Source of the DNA: Deltaproteobacteria bacterium
GTDB lineage: Bacteria; Myxococcota; Kuafuiibacteriia; Kuafuiibacteriales; Kuafuiibacteriaceae
DNA length: 64,000 nucleotides
Direction: 5' to 3'
NCBI GenBank assembly: GCA_011526105.1
Contig: WYAZ01000184.1
Coordinates: forward strand, 1-64,000
Shown piece after piece: positions 28,808 through 38,400 of the stretch (within the stretch, counting starts at the first letter, position 1; every line of letters starts with the position of its first letter). The notes beneath the pieces were generated by a model. It saw only the letters and a list, made by a program, of their open reading frames with translations. It had not been told where the DNA came from and ran no database searches. A program made the translations under genes and the position numbers.

Positions 28808-28844
28808 GAGAGGAGCCGGGAGGTACCGGGTGCTCATCGGCCTG

Positions 28845-29777
28845 TCAAGCGAGCAGGAACGGGTATAGCTCGTCCAGAACCTGGGCCACCGAATTCCCCA
28901 GGGTGAGGTCCACGTGCGCGTGTTCGGGCAGCAGCACGATGCGGCGCGGGCCCGCCCCCGAGCGCAGGGGCTCGACGCAGCGGGGACCACAAAAGACGTC
29001 GCGCCCGCCGATCACCGCCGCCACCGGAACACGAGCATTCGCCACCGCATCCAAGAGATCGACGCCGTCGATGTTCGGACGCTCGGCCCCCGCCAGCTTC
29101 GCGAGATCGAGCAGGACCCGCGCCGACTCGGCCTCGGCGGAACCGAGGATCCGATCCGCACGAGCGCGATCGGTCACCCCCGGATTGGCCAGGCGCACGA
29201 GCTCTCGGAACCGTCCCCGAACGAGGCCAGACCGAACCGGCTGATTGGCCAGCGGGCGCGCCCAACGAAGCGCGAGGTCCATGGGCACCACCGGGCTGCG
29301 AGCGGGGAGTCCAAGCGCCGCGACTCGAGCCGCCCACCGAAGCAGCGGACGGTGGCGCCCGGGAATGAGCGGCGCCCCCAGCGTCGTCAGCGAGGCCAGT
29401 CGCTCCGGCTCGGTGGCGAGGAGCGCATAACCGAGCACCCCGCCCATGCTGTGTCCAAGGAGGTGAATCCGCGGGCTGCCGCTTTGGTGAATGACCGCCT
29501 CGAGCAGCGCAGGGAGGTCACGCCGGAGGTGGTGCGCCAGGCTCCAGTCGCGGGGTGCTGCCGCCACGGCCGCACCTCGACCCCTGAGCTCGCCCATGAA
29601 GACCGCGGCCCCGCGTTCGGCGAGCGCACTTGGCCAGCCGCCGTCCTCGAAAGAGGTCGCGTTTTGGGCGAAGCCGTGAACCAGCAGGAAGGTGGGGGCC
29701 GAGCCGGAGGCAGGCCCCGTGTCGAGCCGCCTCAACGTGAGGGCGACTCCGTCCATCGTGCGAACCAGTTCGGCCAC
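28845..29777 (-). CDS. Alpha/beta hydrolase
   Basis: 310 residues. The alpha/beta-hydrolase plan is clear: oxyanion segment FLLVHGFAQNATSF, nucleophile elbow GHSMGGVLG (Ser), acid in IGGRDVFCGP (Asp) and histidine in PEHAHVDLTLG. The substrate (ester, lipid or lactone) cannot be told. It starts at GTG 29777, or less likely at the ATG at 29756. It lies between two tRNA genes, 26 bases after tRNA-Met and 37 bases before tRNA-Leu, all on the minus strand. Confidence 0.93.
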   Translation of the reverse strand: MAELVRTMDGVALTLRRLDTGPASGSAPTFLLVHGFAQNATSFEDGGWPSALAERGAAVFMGELRGRGAAVAAAPRDWSLAHHLRRDLPALLEAVIHQSGSPRIHLLGHSMGGVLGYALLATEPERLASLTTLGAPLIPGRHRPLLRWAARVAALGLPARSPVVPMDLALRWARPLANQPVRSGLVRGRFRELVRLANPGVTDRARADRILGSAEAESARVLLDLAKLAGAERPNIDGVDLLDAVANARVPVAAVIGGRDVFCGPRCVEPLRSGAGPRRIVLLPEHAHVDLTLGNSVAQVLDELYPFLLA

Positions 29778-29803
29778 GGCCTCGATGAGAAGAGAGAAGG
29801 AGA

Positions 29804-29877
29804 TGGTGAGGGCCGGACTTGAACCGGCGGCCTAGGGTTTATGAGACCCTCGCTCTAACCAGCTGAGCTACCCCACC
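29804..29877 (-). tRNA. tRNA-Met(CAT), elongator type
   Basis: The acceptor GGTGGGG pairs with CCTCACC (one G-T). The anticodon stem AGGGT/ACCCT holds the loop CTCATAA with anticodon CAT. D-arm GCTCAGCTGGTTAGAGC and T-arm GGTTCAAGT are normal. The CTCATAA loop and the paired first base fit elongator Met rather than initiator; a lysidine-type tRNA-Ile2 also reads CAT and cannot be fully excluded. No CCA is encoded. Confidence 0.95.
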
Positions 29878-29939
29878 AGCCGATCGGGGGCTCTAGCACC
29901 TTTGACCCACCCGGCAAAGTGTTTCGAGCGGCTTCGCCG

Positions 29940-30221
29940 CTACTTCTTGAAGAGGCCCTCGAGCTTCGAGAGCGTAGCGCCTTTGTCGGCGACGTCGTGT
30001 GCGCCGTCCTTGAAGGTCCAGAACTCGCAGAAGTTCGCGCGCTCCTTGTCGGGGACGTACAGGGTCGTCGACTCGCGGCACTCGTTGTGCGCGTTCGGAT
30101 CGTACAGCTTGCAGTTCTTGCAGGCCTTGAGGTCGGTGCCGCAGTGCGGGCAGGTGTCCGAGCGAACGATCTTGTCGATGATCTCGATCTCTCCGTTGCA
30201 GGACCAGCAGTGATGCGCCAT
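29940..30221 (-). CDS. Small multi-zinc-ribbon protein
   Basis: 93 residues from the ATG at 30221. It has cysteine pairs in CWSCNGE, CPHCGTDLKACKNCKLYD, then single cysteines in HNECRES and ANFCEF, enough for two zinc sites. The C-terminus is charged (GATLSKLEGLFKK). Zinc ribbons of this kind bind nucleic acid or protein; no role is assigned. It is the first of the minus-strand series that continues into tRNA-Met 62 bases later. Confidence 0.85.
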   Translation of the reverse strand: MAHHCWSCNGEIEIIDKIVRSDTCPHCGTDLKACKNCKLYDPNAHNECRESTTLYVPDKERANFCEFWTFKDGAHDVADKGATLSKLEGLFKK

Positions 30222-30350
30222 GGGGCGCGGAGCATGACCGGGCCGCGGCGCCCTTTCAAGGCATTTCGTGCCGGCGCCGAACCGTGCGATTCTCCGCGTA
30301 CGAGACCCGCTGCCTCCGAGCGCGCTCGCAGAACGAACGCGAACCCGACC

Positions 30351-31070
30351 ATGAGAGTCTATCCCGTCCCTTCCACCGTCTCGATCAAAACGGCCGAAGA
30401 ACAAGCCTTCGATGGGGTCGTTCTCGGCCTCGTCAACCACGGGGTCTGGGTGCAGACCAACGAGGTGCTTCCCTTCCGAACGGCGGTCACGCTCACCTTC
30501 GAGCCCGACTCGAAGTACAGCCTCAGCGCCGGCGCCGAGGTGGTCTCCGTGGTGGACGGGGGCATGGGTTTCGAGCTCGCGAAGGATGCCTCGGCGCGCG
30601 TGACGAGCATTCTCTCGGCGTGGGCCGAAGGACGAACCGCGCGGGTCGAAGGTGAGACCGTACCGCCGCCGCCCCCTGCTCCTGAGACGAAGCCCCGAAC
30701 CGGCGTGAGCGGCAAGCTCGTGCTGGTGGTGGAGGACGAGCCTGCCGTCGCGCGGCTCCTCCAGATCGCGCTTCAGCGCCGTGGTGCAGCGGTCGTCGTC
30801 ATCGGCAACGGCAACGACGCCATCTCCTTCATCGAGAGTCACGCGGTGAGCGTGGTCCTCCTGGACTGGATGATCCCGGGGGCAGCCGGCGACGTCGTCC
30901 TGAAGCGTCTGCGCGAGCTCGAAGACCCGCCACCGGTGGCCGTGGTCTCAGGGGTGATGAACATCGGTGCGTCCCGAAACCAGGCCATGAACCTGGGCGC
31001 ACAGGCCATCTTCTCGAAGCCCTTTCGCGTCTCTCGGATCTGCGACTGGGTGGACGAGTATGCCCGCTAG
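30351..31070 (+). CDS. PilZ-like domain fused to a response-regulator receiver
   Basis: 239 residues from the ATG at 30351. Residues about 1-95 resemble a PilZ beta-barrel (FDGVVLGLVNHGVWV, then GGMGFEL), but I do not see the RxxxR part needed for c-di-GMP, so binding is doubtful. A proline-rich linker (about 100-118) leads to a receiver domain at 122-239: acidic pair VVEDEP, phospho-aspartate in LLDWMIPG, Thr/Ser position in VVSG, and lysine in SKPF. There is no DNA-binding output. The receiver being C-terminal to PilZ is a myxobacterial-style arrangement. No cognate kinase is adjacent. Confidence 0.85.
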   Translation: MRVYPVPSTVSIKTAEEQAFDGVVLGLVNHGVWVQTNEVLPFRTAVTLTFEPDSKYSLSAGAEVVSVVDGGMGFELAKDASARVTSILSAWAEGRTARVEGETVPPPPPAPETKPRTGVSGKLVLVVEDEPAVARLLQIALQRRGAAVVVIGNGNDAISFIESHAVSVVLLDWMIPGAAGDVVLKRLRELEDPPPVAVVSGVMNIGASRNQAMNLGAQAIFSKPFRVSRICDWVDEYAR

Positions 31071-31147
31071 CGGGAGTCCCACCTTCACCCACCCTATCCA
31101 TTTAAGGTCGGATTCACTCGGACGCCCTCGATGTGTAAGAAGGCGCC

Positions 31148-33889
31148 ATGCGGTTCATCCCTTCTGCCTGTCTCTCCGCGCTCCTCCTTTGCTTCGCCGC
31201 GTGTGGTGACGACGCCCCCGGACTCGACGCCGGCACCGACGCCGGCACGACCCGCGAGTGCTACTTCAACGAGGACTGCCCCACCGGGGCTTGTGACCGA
31301 GGGCAGTGCGTTCGAACCGAGGCGTGCATGGAGCGCTCCGACTGCCACTTGGCCGAGGCCTGCGCGGGCAACCGTTGTGTCTGCACGGAGGTCGCGATCT
31401 CGGATCCGCCTCGGAAGCTCTGCATTCCAGTGTGCACGACCGACAACGATTGCGGCGAGCCCGGGCAGTGCCTAAACGGCGTGTGCCGCCCCTACCCCGT
31501 CAACTTCACGGGAGAGCTGCCCGGTGGAGGCCCTCGAGGCGGGCTGCAAGTGGGCATCGGCGTCACCTGGCTCGACTTCCCCGTCGGGGTCTCGATGGCC
31601 GGCTACGGCGCACGCTCCGGCAAGCGCACCCCCTACCAAGAAGCGCTCGGCGGCTCGGACTCTTGGTTCGACCGACCCGACGTGCGGGCGATCGTCTTTG
31701 ACGACGGGGCGGAGATGCTGGTCCTTCTGCGCCTCCCCATGGGCTGGTCCACAGACTTCATGGTGGCGGAGACCGCGCGCAAGATCCTCGACCGTACGGG
31801 TCTCAACCTCATCGACAACATCGTGACCAACGCGACGCACTCGCACTCTCAGCCCGCGCGCTTCTTTCACATGGTCCGCGGCCTGTACTTCGGGTCCTTC
31901 GGCTACGACGAGTTCCAGTGGGAGATCCTCGATCGCCTCACAAACTCGTTCGCCGACGCGGTCCTGCTCGCGCTCGAGAACCGCCAACCCGCGCGATTTG
32001 GATACAAGGTCCTCGAGAACTGGGACCCGAACAACCGCGTGTATCGAGATCGCCGAAGCGAAAACAACCGTTTGCCGGGCTATGAAGGCAAGGACGACCG
32101 GATGACGCTCATGCGCATCGACGACCTGGCCGGCAATCCGCTCGCTGTGCTCACGCACTTTGGGATGCACGGCACGCACTTCAACAGCACGACGATCACC
32201 AACGACGCGCCGGGCGGTGTCGAAGTCGTCCTCACTCAGAAGCTTCAGGCCAAGTACGGCCGAGATGTGCTCGGGGTCTACGTTCAAGGCAACGCCGGCG
32301 ATGTCTCACCGGCCGGCGACAACCTCGGCCATGACGAGTGGGAGACGATTCAAGTCGTAGGGGAACGCACCTGGGAGACCATCGAACCCGCGCTCGAGGA
32401 CATCGTGACCGAGAGCAACATCGAGGTGAAGGTCTTCTCGGGGCGCGTGGTGCTCGACCACGACGTCCTCTACGGCCCGGGGGAGTTCTTCGACCGGAAC
32501 GTGGAGTGCGAGGGCGCCGCCGACTACTTCCGCTACGGCGCCTTTCAGTGCGCCAACGGCGTCAACGTCGATGAAGACCCCGAGACCAAGTACGAAGATG
32601 GCGCGCTGGGCTGTGTCTTCTCGGTCGAGTGCCTCACGAACGGCTACCCGATTCCTCAGATCCAGAAGACCAGACTCTCGGTGGCGCAACTCGGAACGCT
32701 CGGCATCGCGACGATGCCCGGCGAGCCGCTGTCGACCTTCGGGCGCCAGGTGTCCGCGCGCGTGACCGAGGCGATCAGCAGCGTCGAACACACCATCGTC
32801 TCGGGCTACAGCCAGGACCACCAGTTCTACTTGATGCTCGAAGACGACTGGCTTCAAGGCGGCTATGAGCCCTCGTTCGGTCTTTGGGGCTTCAAGATGG
32901 CGCCTCACCTGGCCGACAAGTCGGTGGAGATCGCGAAAGAGCTGAACAAGCCGGCTTCGGATCGTTTCTTCGACAGCGGCCACTTGAAGCCCATGTATTG
33001 GCCGCTGCTCGAGAGTGACCGAGCCTACGTGAGCTTCACCGAGACCACCGGAGATCCGGCCGAGGTCTTCGAAGACGTGCCGCCTCGAGTCGAGCGCCTC
33101 GAGGTCTTGGACTTGGTCTGGGCGGGCGGTCACCCCGGCGTCGACCAGCCCCACATCGTGCTCGAGCGAGAGACGGCGAGCGGCTTCGAGCTCGTCCTCA
33201 CGCCGGGAGGCTGGCCCTACGACGATCGCGGGTTCGAGATGCTGGTGCGCTACGAAGGGAGCTGCACTCGCCGCAACTGCGAGAACCATCGCTGGCACGT
33301 GAGCTGGGAGGACGGTCGTGACTTTCCCGTGGGACGCTACCGCCTGAAGGCCGAAGGACGAGCCTTCAAGGGCGGTCAGACCGTAAACTACGCCGCGGTC
33401 TCGCGCGTCTTCGAGCTGGTGCCGAGCGAAAGTCTGCGCCTCTACGATCTCGCGGCCTCCGGCTCGGGGATCTCGGGACGTGTCGTCGATCCGGCGGCGG
33501 TGGTCTACGATCTCGAGGGCGAGCGACGCGTCGCACGCAAGGTTGGACATCGCTTGCGCTCGAAGCTGCTGCCCCGAGAGATCGGCGCGCCGTTGCCCGA
33601 GGGAATGAGCCTCACGGTCTCGGGTCGGCTGCGCGCCCCGGGCGGGAGCGAGAGCGGCCTCACCGGCGCCGCGAGCACCCGCGCTCTCACCGAGGCGCGC
33701 TCGGAGGTCGCCGCCTTCGAGGCGAACGGAAGCCCCGTGTTCGCCGCGAAGGGACAGCAACCCACGACTGAGTTCACTGTTACGTCCACGACGTTTGCGG
33801 CTGGACCTGCGGGCGATTGGGTGATCATGCTGACGCTCACCGACCCGCTGGGTAATCGGGGTACGGTGACCGCCACCATCACGAAGTGA
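31148..33889 (+). CDS. Secreted neutral/alkaline ceramidase lipoprotein
   Basis: 913 residues. The signal peptide ends in the lipobox FAAC (Cys19), followed by a short Asp/Ala/Gly linker and about 80 cysteine-rich residues (EGF-like spacing). From about residue 135 the protein matches the neutral ceramidase family: ATHSHSQPARF and GMHGTHFN give zinc-ligand histidines, GNAGDVSPAGDN contains the predicted nucleophile Ser387, MPGEPLSTFGRQ gives a glutamate, and SGYSQDHQFYLML the tyrosine. It should hydrolyse ceramide to sphingosine and fatty acid outside the cell. C-terminal immunoglobulin-like beta domains end the protein. AGAAGG precedes the ATG. Confidence 0.93.
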   Translation: MRFIPSACLSALLLCFAACGDDAPGLDAGTDAGTTRECYFNEDCPTGACDRGQCVRTEACMERSDCHLAEACAGNRCVCTEVAISDPPRKLCIPVCTTDNDCGEPGQCLNGVCRPYPVNFTGELPGGGPRGGLQVGIGVTWLDFPVGVSMAGYGARSGKRTPYQEALGGSDSWFDRPDVRAIVFDDGAEMLVLLRLPMGWSTDFMVAETARKILDRTGLNLIDNIVTNATHSHSQPARFFHMVRGLYFGSFGYDEFQWEILDRLTNSFADAVLLALENRQPARFGYKVLENWDPNNRVYRDRRSENNRLPGYEGKDDRMTLMRIDDLAGNPLAVLTHFGMHGTHFNSTTITNDAPGGVEVVLTQKLQAKYGRDVLGVYVQGNAGDVSPAGDNLGHDEWETIQVVGERTWETIEPALEDIVTESNIEVKVFSGRVVLDHDVLYGPGEFFDRNVECEGAADYFRYGAFQCANGVNVDEDPETKYEDGALGCVFSVECLTNGYPIPQIQKTRLSVAQLGTLGIATMPGEPLSTFGRQVSARVTEAISSVEHTIVSGYSQDHQFYLMLEDDWLQGGYEPSFGLWGFKMAPHLADKSVEIAKELNKPASDRFFDSGHLKPMYWPLLESDRAYVSFTETTGDPAEVFEDVPPRVERLEVLDLVWAGGHPGVDQPHIVLERETASGFELVLTPGGWPYDDRGFEMLVRYEGSCTRRNCENHRWHVSWEDGRDFPVGRYRLKAEGRAFKGGQTVNYAAVSRVFELVPSESLRLYDLAASGSGISGRVVDPAAVVYDLEGERRVARKVGHRLRSKLLPREIGAPLPEGMSLTVSGRLRAPGGSESGLTGAASTRALTEARSEVAAFEANGSPVFAAKGQQPTTEFTVTSTTFAAGPAGDWVIMLTLTDPLGNRGTVTATITK

Positions 33890-33895
33890 GACGGC

Positions 33896-34285
33896 TCAGC
33901 TGAAGACTCGGCCGTAGAACTCGGTCCAGTTCACCCCACGAATGTGGTAGATGAGCAGCCAGTAGTAGACCATGAAGCAGAAGAAGATCGCGAAGACCGC
34001 GAGCCTTCGCTTCCGGTGGCGCCAGAGCAACACCGAACCCAGCGTCACCAGCAAGTACTTGGTCGCCACAAACGCCACCGGATGATTCTTCACCAGCTGA
34101 GCCAAGAGCGGGTTCGCCTCGGTGGCCATGCCCGTGTGGACCCAGAAAAGCGTGAGCACCGCATCAATCAGGTTCAGAAGGAGCGTCGCGCCGACGATCC
34201 AGTAGAGCCACACGAAGTGCTGATAGGTCCCGATTCTCCGAGTGAATGAACCCACTCGGCTCGAGGGACCTCGTAAATCCCACAC
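33896..34285 (-). CDS. Small membrane protein, DUF5658-like
   Basis: 129 residues with three or four hydrophobic helices. The patterns NLIDAVLTLFWV, ATEANPLLAQLV and a lysine before LLVTLGSVLLWRHR match the DUF5658 type of bacterial membrane proteins. There are no catalytic residues and no known function. It starts at GTG, 32 bases after the flippase-like gene on the same strand, so the two probably share a transcript. Confidence 0.75.
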   Translation of the reverse strand: MWDLRGPSSRVGSFTRRIGTYQHFVWLYWIVGATLLLNLIDAVLTLFWVHTGMATEANPLLAQLVKNHPVAFVATKYLLVTLGSVLLWRHRKRRLAVFAIFFCFMVYYWLLIYHIRGVNWTEFYGRVFS

Positions 34286-34317
34286 GGTTCAGATTCTCCC
34301 CGTAGCCGAGCGGGCCA

Positions 34318-35364
34318 TCAAGAAGACGCCCCTGTCGCGGCATCGCTTCGCGGCGGTGAACCTACGAGAAACCCGAGCCCTGCGGTGAGGGCGAGAACCA
34401 GCAGCGTCGCGGCGTGCGCGCCCAAGGCCACCGCCGCCACTTGCACCGGCGAAACCGCGAAGGGCGAGAAGCCCAGGCTCATGCCCAGCTCGAGTGTTCC
34501 GGCAAAGGCGGGCCCGGCGGGAATCATGATGGCGAACACGACGCAGGTGAGCGCGAAAGGCCCGGCCATGAAGGGTACGTCCAGTCCGTAACTTCGGGCG
34601 AGGTAGGTTGTGATCGCCCCGTTGGCGCCCCAATACAGCGCGGTGAGGATCAGGAAGGCGGCGAGGCGCCGGCCATTCGAGAGCGGAGTGACGCCGTCGA
34701 GGAAGGTCTCCAGAAGATGTACGGCCCGATCGACGATCCGATCCGGGACCGGACGCAACACCACCCGCAACAACGCCACCGATTTGGCGCGCGCGAACCC
34801 CGCCACGACCAAGAACACGACCGCCCCGCCGAAGACGACCGAAGCGAGAAAGCCCGCCGTTCGCAACGAGTCCGACAGCGGCGCCGAGGCCGGCATGATC
34901 GAGAGCAAGATGAAGAACAAGCCCACGTTGACGATGCCGTCCGCGACGCGCTCCACCACCACACTCGCCATGCCCGTGGCGAAAGGGACGCCCGCGCGCG
35001 CGATCATCACCGGGCGTACGAACTCGCCGAGCCGAAGCGGCAGGAAGGCCGAAGCGGGAATTCCGATGAGCCCGGCCTGCCAAATGGCGCGCGCGCCCAC
35101 GTCCTTGACCGGCGTGATCAGCAGCCCCCAACGAACGACGCGAGCCGCTTGAAAGGCGAGGCTCACCAAGATGTACACCGAGATCGCGGTGGGATCGGTC
35201 GAACGAAGCCCATCCGCGAGCTCGCCCATGGGCACATCATGAAACGCCCAGACAAGGGCGGCAGCGGACACGAGGAGCGCAAGCGTGCCCCGGAGGACCC
35301 AGACCCACACGCTGGTCGGGCGCACCGAACCCGGCGTCTGCGTGTCTTCCTTCTCGCCGAGCAT
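34318..35364 (-). CDS. Flippase-like integral membrane protein (UPF0104/AglD-type)
   Basis: 348 residues with about eight membrane helices. The family hallmarks are LRLGEFVRPVMIARAGVPF and VVVERVADGIVNVG, as in the UPF0104 / lysylphosphatidylglycerol synthase transmembrane region. These proteins are thought to move or modify lipid-linked substrates in the inner membrane. No synthetase domain is attached, so it is unlikely to be a full MprF. It is the first gene before the DUF5658-like gene and is divergent from the 35449 gene by 84 bases. Confidence 0.9.
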   Translation of the reverse strand: MLGEKEDTQTPGSVRPTSVWVWVLRGTLALLVSAAALVWAFHDVPMGELADGLRSTDPTAISVYILVSLAFQAARVVRWGLLITPVKDVGARAIWQAGLIGIPASAFLPLRLGEFVRPVMIARAGVPFATGMASVVVERVADGIVNVGLFFILLSIMPASAPLSDSLRTAGFLASVVFGGAVVFLVVAGFARAKSVALLRVVLRPVPDRIVDRAVHLLETFLDGVTPLSNGRRLAAFLILTALYWGANGAITTYLARSYGLDVPFMAGPFALTCVVFAIMIPAGPAFAGTLELGMSLGFSPFAVSPVQVAAVALGAHAATLLVLALTAGLGFLVGSPPRSDAATGASS

Positions 35365-35448
35365 GGGACGGGCGGCTTGTAGGAAGGTAGGGTCTGAAAG
35401 GCAAGGCCCGTCGACCCCGGACAGGACACCCTGCTACGCTTCAGGCCC

Positions 35449-38400
35449 ATGCACCTTCGGCTTTCGCGCGGCGTTCTGCTCTCGGCGTGCCTCTTCTCCT
35501 CGGACTGCGGCGACGAGACCTGCAGTGGCGCGGCCTGCCTCGATGCCGCCGCCGACGCGGCTCAGGATGCGAGCCCCGACGCCGAAGCTTCCGACGCCGG
35601 ACACCCCGACTTCGGACCTGCGGACTCGGGCCCCAGAGATTTTGGTCCCAGGCCGGACGCCGGGACCTTTGTCGTCGGTCCCTACTTTGGCCTCGCAAGC
35701 TGCGCCTCCGCAAGGCCGGCGGCGGGAGGAAACTGCAACCCAGCTTGCCCAGGCAACGGACTTTGCGTGAGCACCGCCTTTGAGCAGTATTGCGTGGACC
35801 GCTGCGGCACCGATCTCGACGGCTGCCTGGACGGCTTTGCGTGTATCGACATCGGGAGCACGAGCTCGCTCTTCGTCTGCGTGCCGCCCGGCACATCCTG
35901 TTTGGTACAGGGCGCTACCTTCGGGACGAGCTGCGCCGGTGACGAGTCTGCGTGTGCGCCGGCGCGACAGGTGTGCCAGGGCGACGTCGAGGGCCTCGGG
36001 TACTGCACCGACCCCTGCGAGACCTCCGAGTGCCCGCCGGGCTACCAATGCACGCTCGGCGACGAAGGGACCCCGGTCTGCATCTCGCGAGTGGCGGCGC
36101 CCGCCGAACGCTGCGCCACCGAGTCTCGTGAAGACGAGCCGCCGTGCCTTTACGACGGAGACTGTGCTTCGCTCGCCGCGAGCATCTGCGTGCTCGGCGG
36201 CTTCGCCCAGCCCGGGGTCTGCGCTCTGCCGTGCGAGGGTGCAGAAACCTGCCCCGCCGGGACCACATGCCGACGGACGAGCGATGCCCGATTCGCGTGT
36301 GTGCCCGAGCGCTGTGATTGTCGTGGCGAATACGCTGAAGGCCGTGACCTTGCGAACGAGGTCCTAGCCGCCCACGACCTCGATCGCTGCACCGCCTTGC
36401 TCACCACCGGGCACTTCGCCGCCACTTCCCCAGACGTGCTCTCGGACCCGTACCGACTCGGGTTCACCAACGCGCTGGTCGCGGAGCCTTTGCGAGCGCC
36501 GGGCTTCACTCGCTCACTCGTACTCGGTCTCGAATCGCCGCCCGGCGTCATCGATCCTGCGCAGCGAGTCGCCAACATGATCGATACGCTGAGCCACCGG
36601 CTCGATCATCCAGCGGCGGAGCGCCCCTTGGATCCCATCGACATGAACGAGCCGCTGGTCAGCGCGCTCGTGGCGCTCGTCCAGGCGGCCAACGGCATCC
36701 CGGACATCGACGCGTTTCGAGCCGACGCGGCGGACGTGGCCTACGAACTACAGCTCGCGCTGGCCACGGTGCTCGAGGGCATGCGGCAGGCGCTCCTGGC
36801 TCGCTACCAGGCGTTTGAGCGCTTGCCGCTCATGGTGCAGCGGCAGCTCTTCGACTTCGGCGCTGCATACATCGCGGTGAGCTCGAACGGCGTGGCGCCC
36901 GACCCCACGAGCCTTCAGGTGCAGCAGGTGTTCAACCAGCTCATCGACTACCAAGCGATGTTCGGTGGCAGCGTGACCTTGATGAACGCGATCGCCGAAG
37001 CTGATCTCACGCGTTTTCGCATCACCTCGAGCGGGCCCCCGGTGGGGCCGGCGCAGTTCGTCTTCTCGCAGCCGACCCCCATTGGCCGCGTCGTGATCGA
37101 TGACGGGCAGAGCGGGCTCTACGACCCGAGCCTCAGCGGGTTCGGCGGCCTGTACGCGCTGGTCGTCGATCGTGGCGGCGATGACGTGTATCGGATTCCT
37201 TGCGGCGCCTCATCCGGCTACGACAACCTCGTGACGGTTCACATCGATCTCGGCGGCGCCGATGACTACGGCTACAACCCGGTGCCGAGCCCAAACGACG
37301 GTACTCGCCTCCCTTCGGACGGCACCGGCCGCGCTCGGGATCTGCAGGCCTCGCTCTTGCCCTTCAGCCTGAGTCGCACCTCGCGTCAGGGCGTGGGCAA
37401 GGCGGGCATCGGTGTCCTCGTCGACTACGGCTCCGAGCCGGACCGCTATCGCTCGCTTCGCGTGTCTCAGGGCGCGGGGGTCTTCGGGGTGGGGGTGCTC
37501 ATCGACGAAGGTGGCAACGACGACTACGAGGCCGAGGCGGTGGTGCAAGGCGCGGGCATGTTTGGCATCGGCATTCAGTACGACGGTGGCGGCGACGACC
37601 GTCGTCGCGCGTATCAGGCCGCCCAAGGTTTTGCCTTCGCCCGCGGCGCCGGACTTCAGTACGACGTCTCCGGCGACGACACCTACGAACTCGACGTGGG
37701 CGAGGCGAGTTTGGGCGGCGATGTCCTCTACCCTTCGGCCCAACGCGCCAGCGCCAACGCCTCACTCGGCCAGGGGTTCGCGTTCGGCCGGCGCGGCGAC
37801 GTGGCGGACCCACCCGACCGCGCGTTCATGTCGGGCGGCCTCGGAGTGCTCGTGGACCTCTCCGGTGCCGATCGGTATCGCGCCGGCTTGTTCGCCCAGG
37901 GCGGCGGGTTCTGGTGGGGCACGGGCATCCTCGCCGACCGCGATGGCGACGATCACTACGACTCGCTCTGGTACGGCATGGCAACGGGCGCTCACTACGC
38001 GGTGGGGGTGCTGGTCGATGGCGCCGGCGCCGATCGCTACGGCAGCGAGCTCACCGGCATCAACGTGACCATCGCGGGGGGCCACGACTTCTCCGCCGCG
38101 TTCCTCATCGATGAAGCGGGCGACGACGAGTACTTCGGCTCTCGCATCACGCTCGGATCGGGCAACTCGAACGGCCGAGGCTTCTTCGTCGACAATGCCG
38201 GCAATGACCACTACCGGGCGCGCTCGACCTACTCCATGGGCAGCGCGGGCCTGCTCGATCCGGCAGAGAACTATCACGGCTCCCCGCGGCGTCGAGTACC
38301 CAGCCTGGGCGTCTTCTTGGACGCCGGGGGCACGGACATTTACGAGCGTCTAAACGTGCCTGCGGTCGGCCCGGCGAACGATAGCAACTGGGTGCAGACC

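Noticed and set aside
32306-33760. Minus-strand frame opposite the ceramidase gene
   Set aside because: Shadow; no motif, and the ceramidase strand is fully supported.
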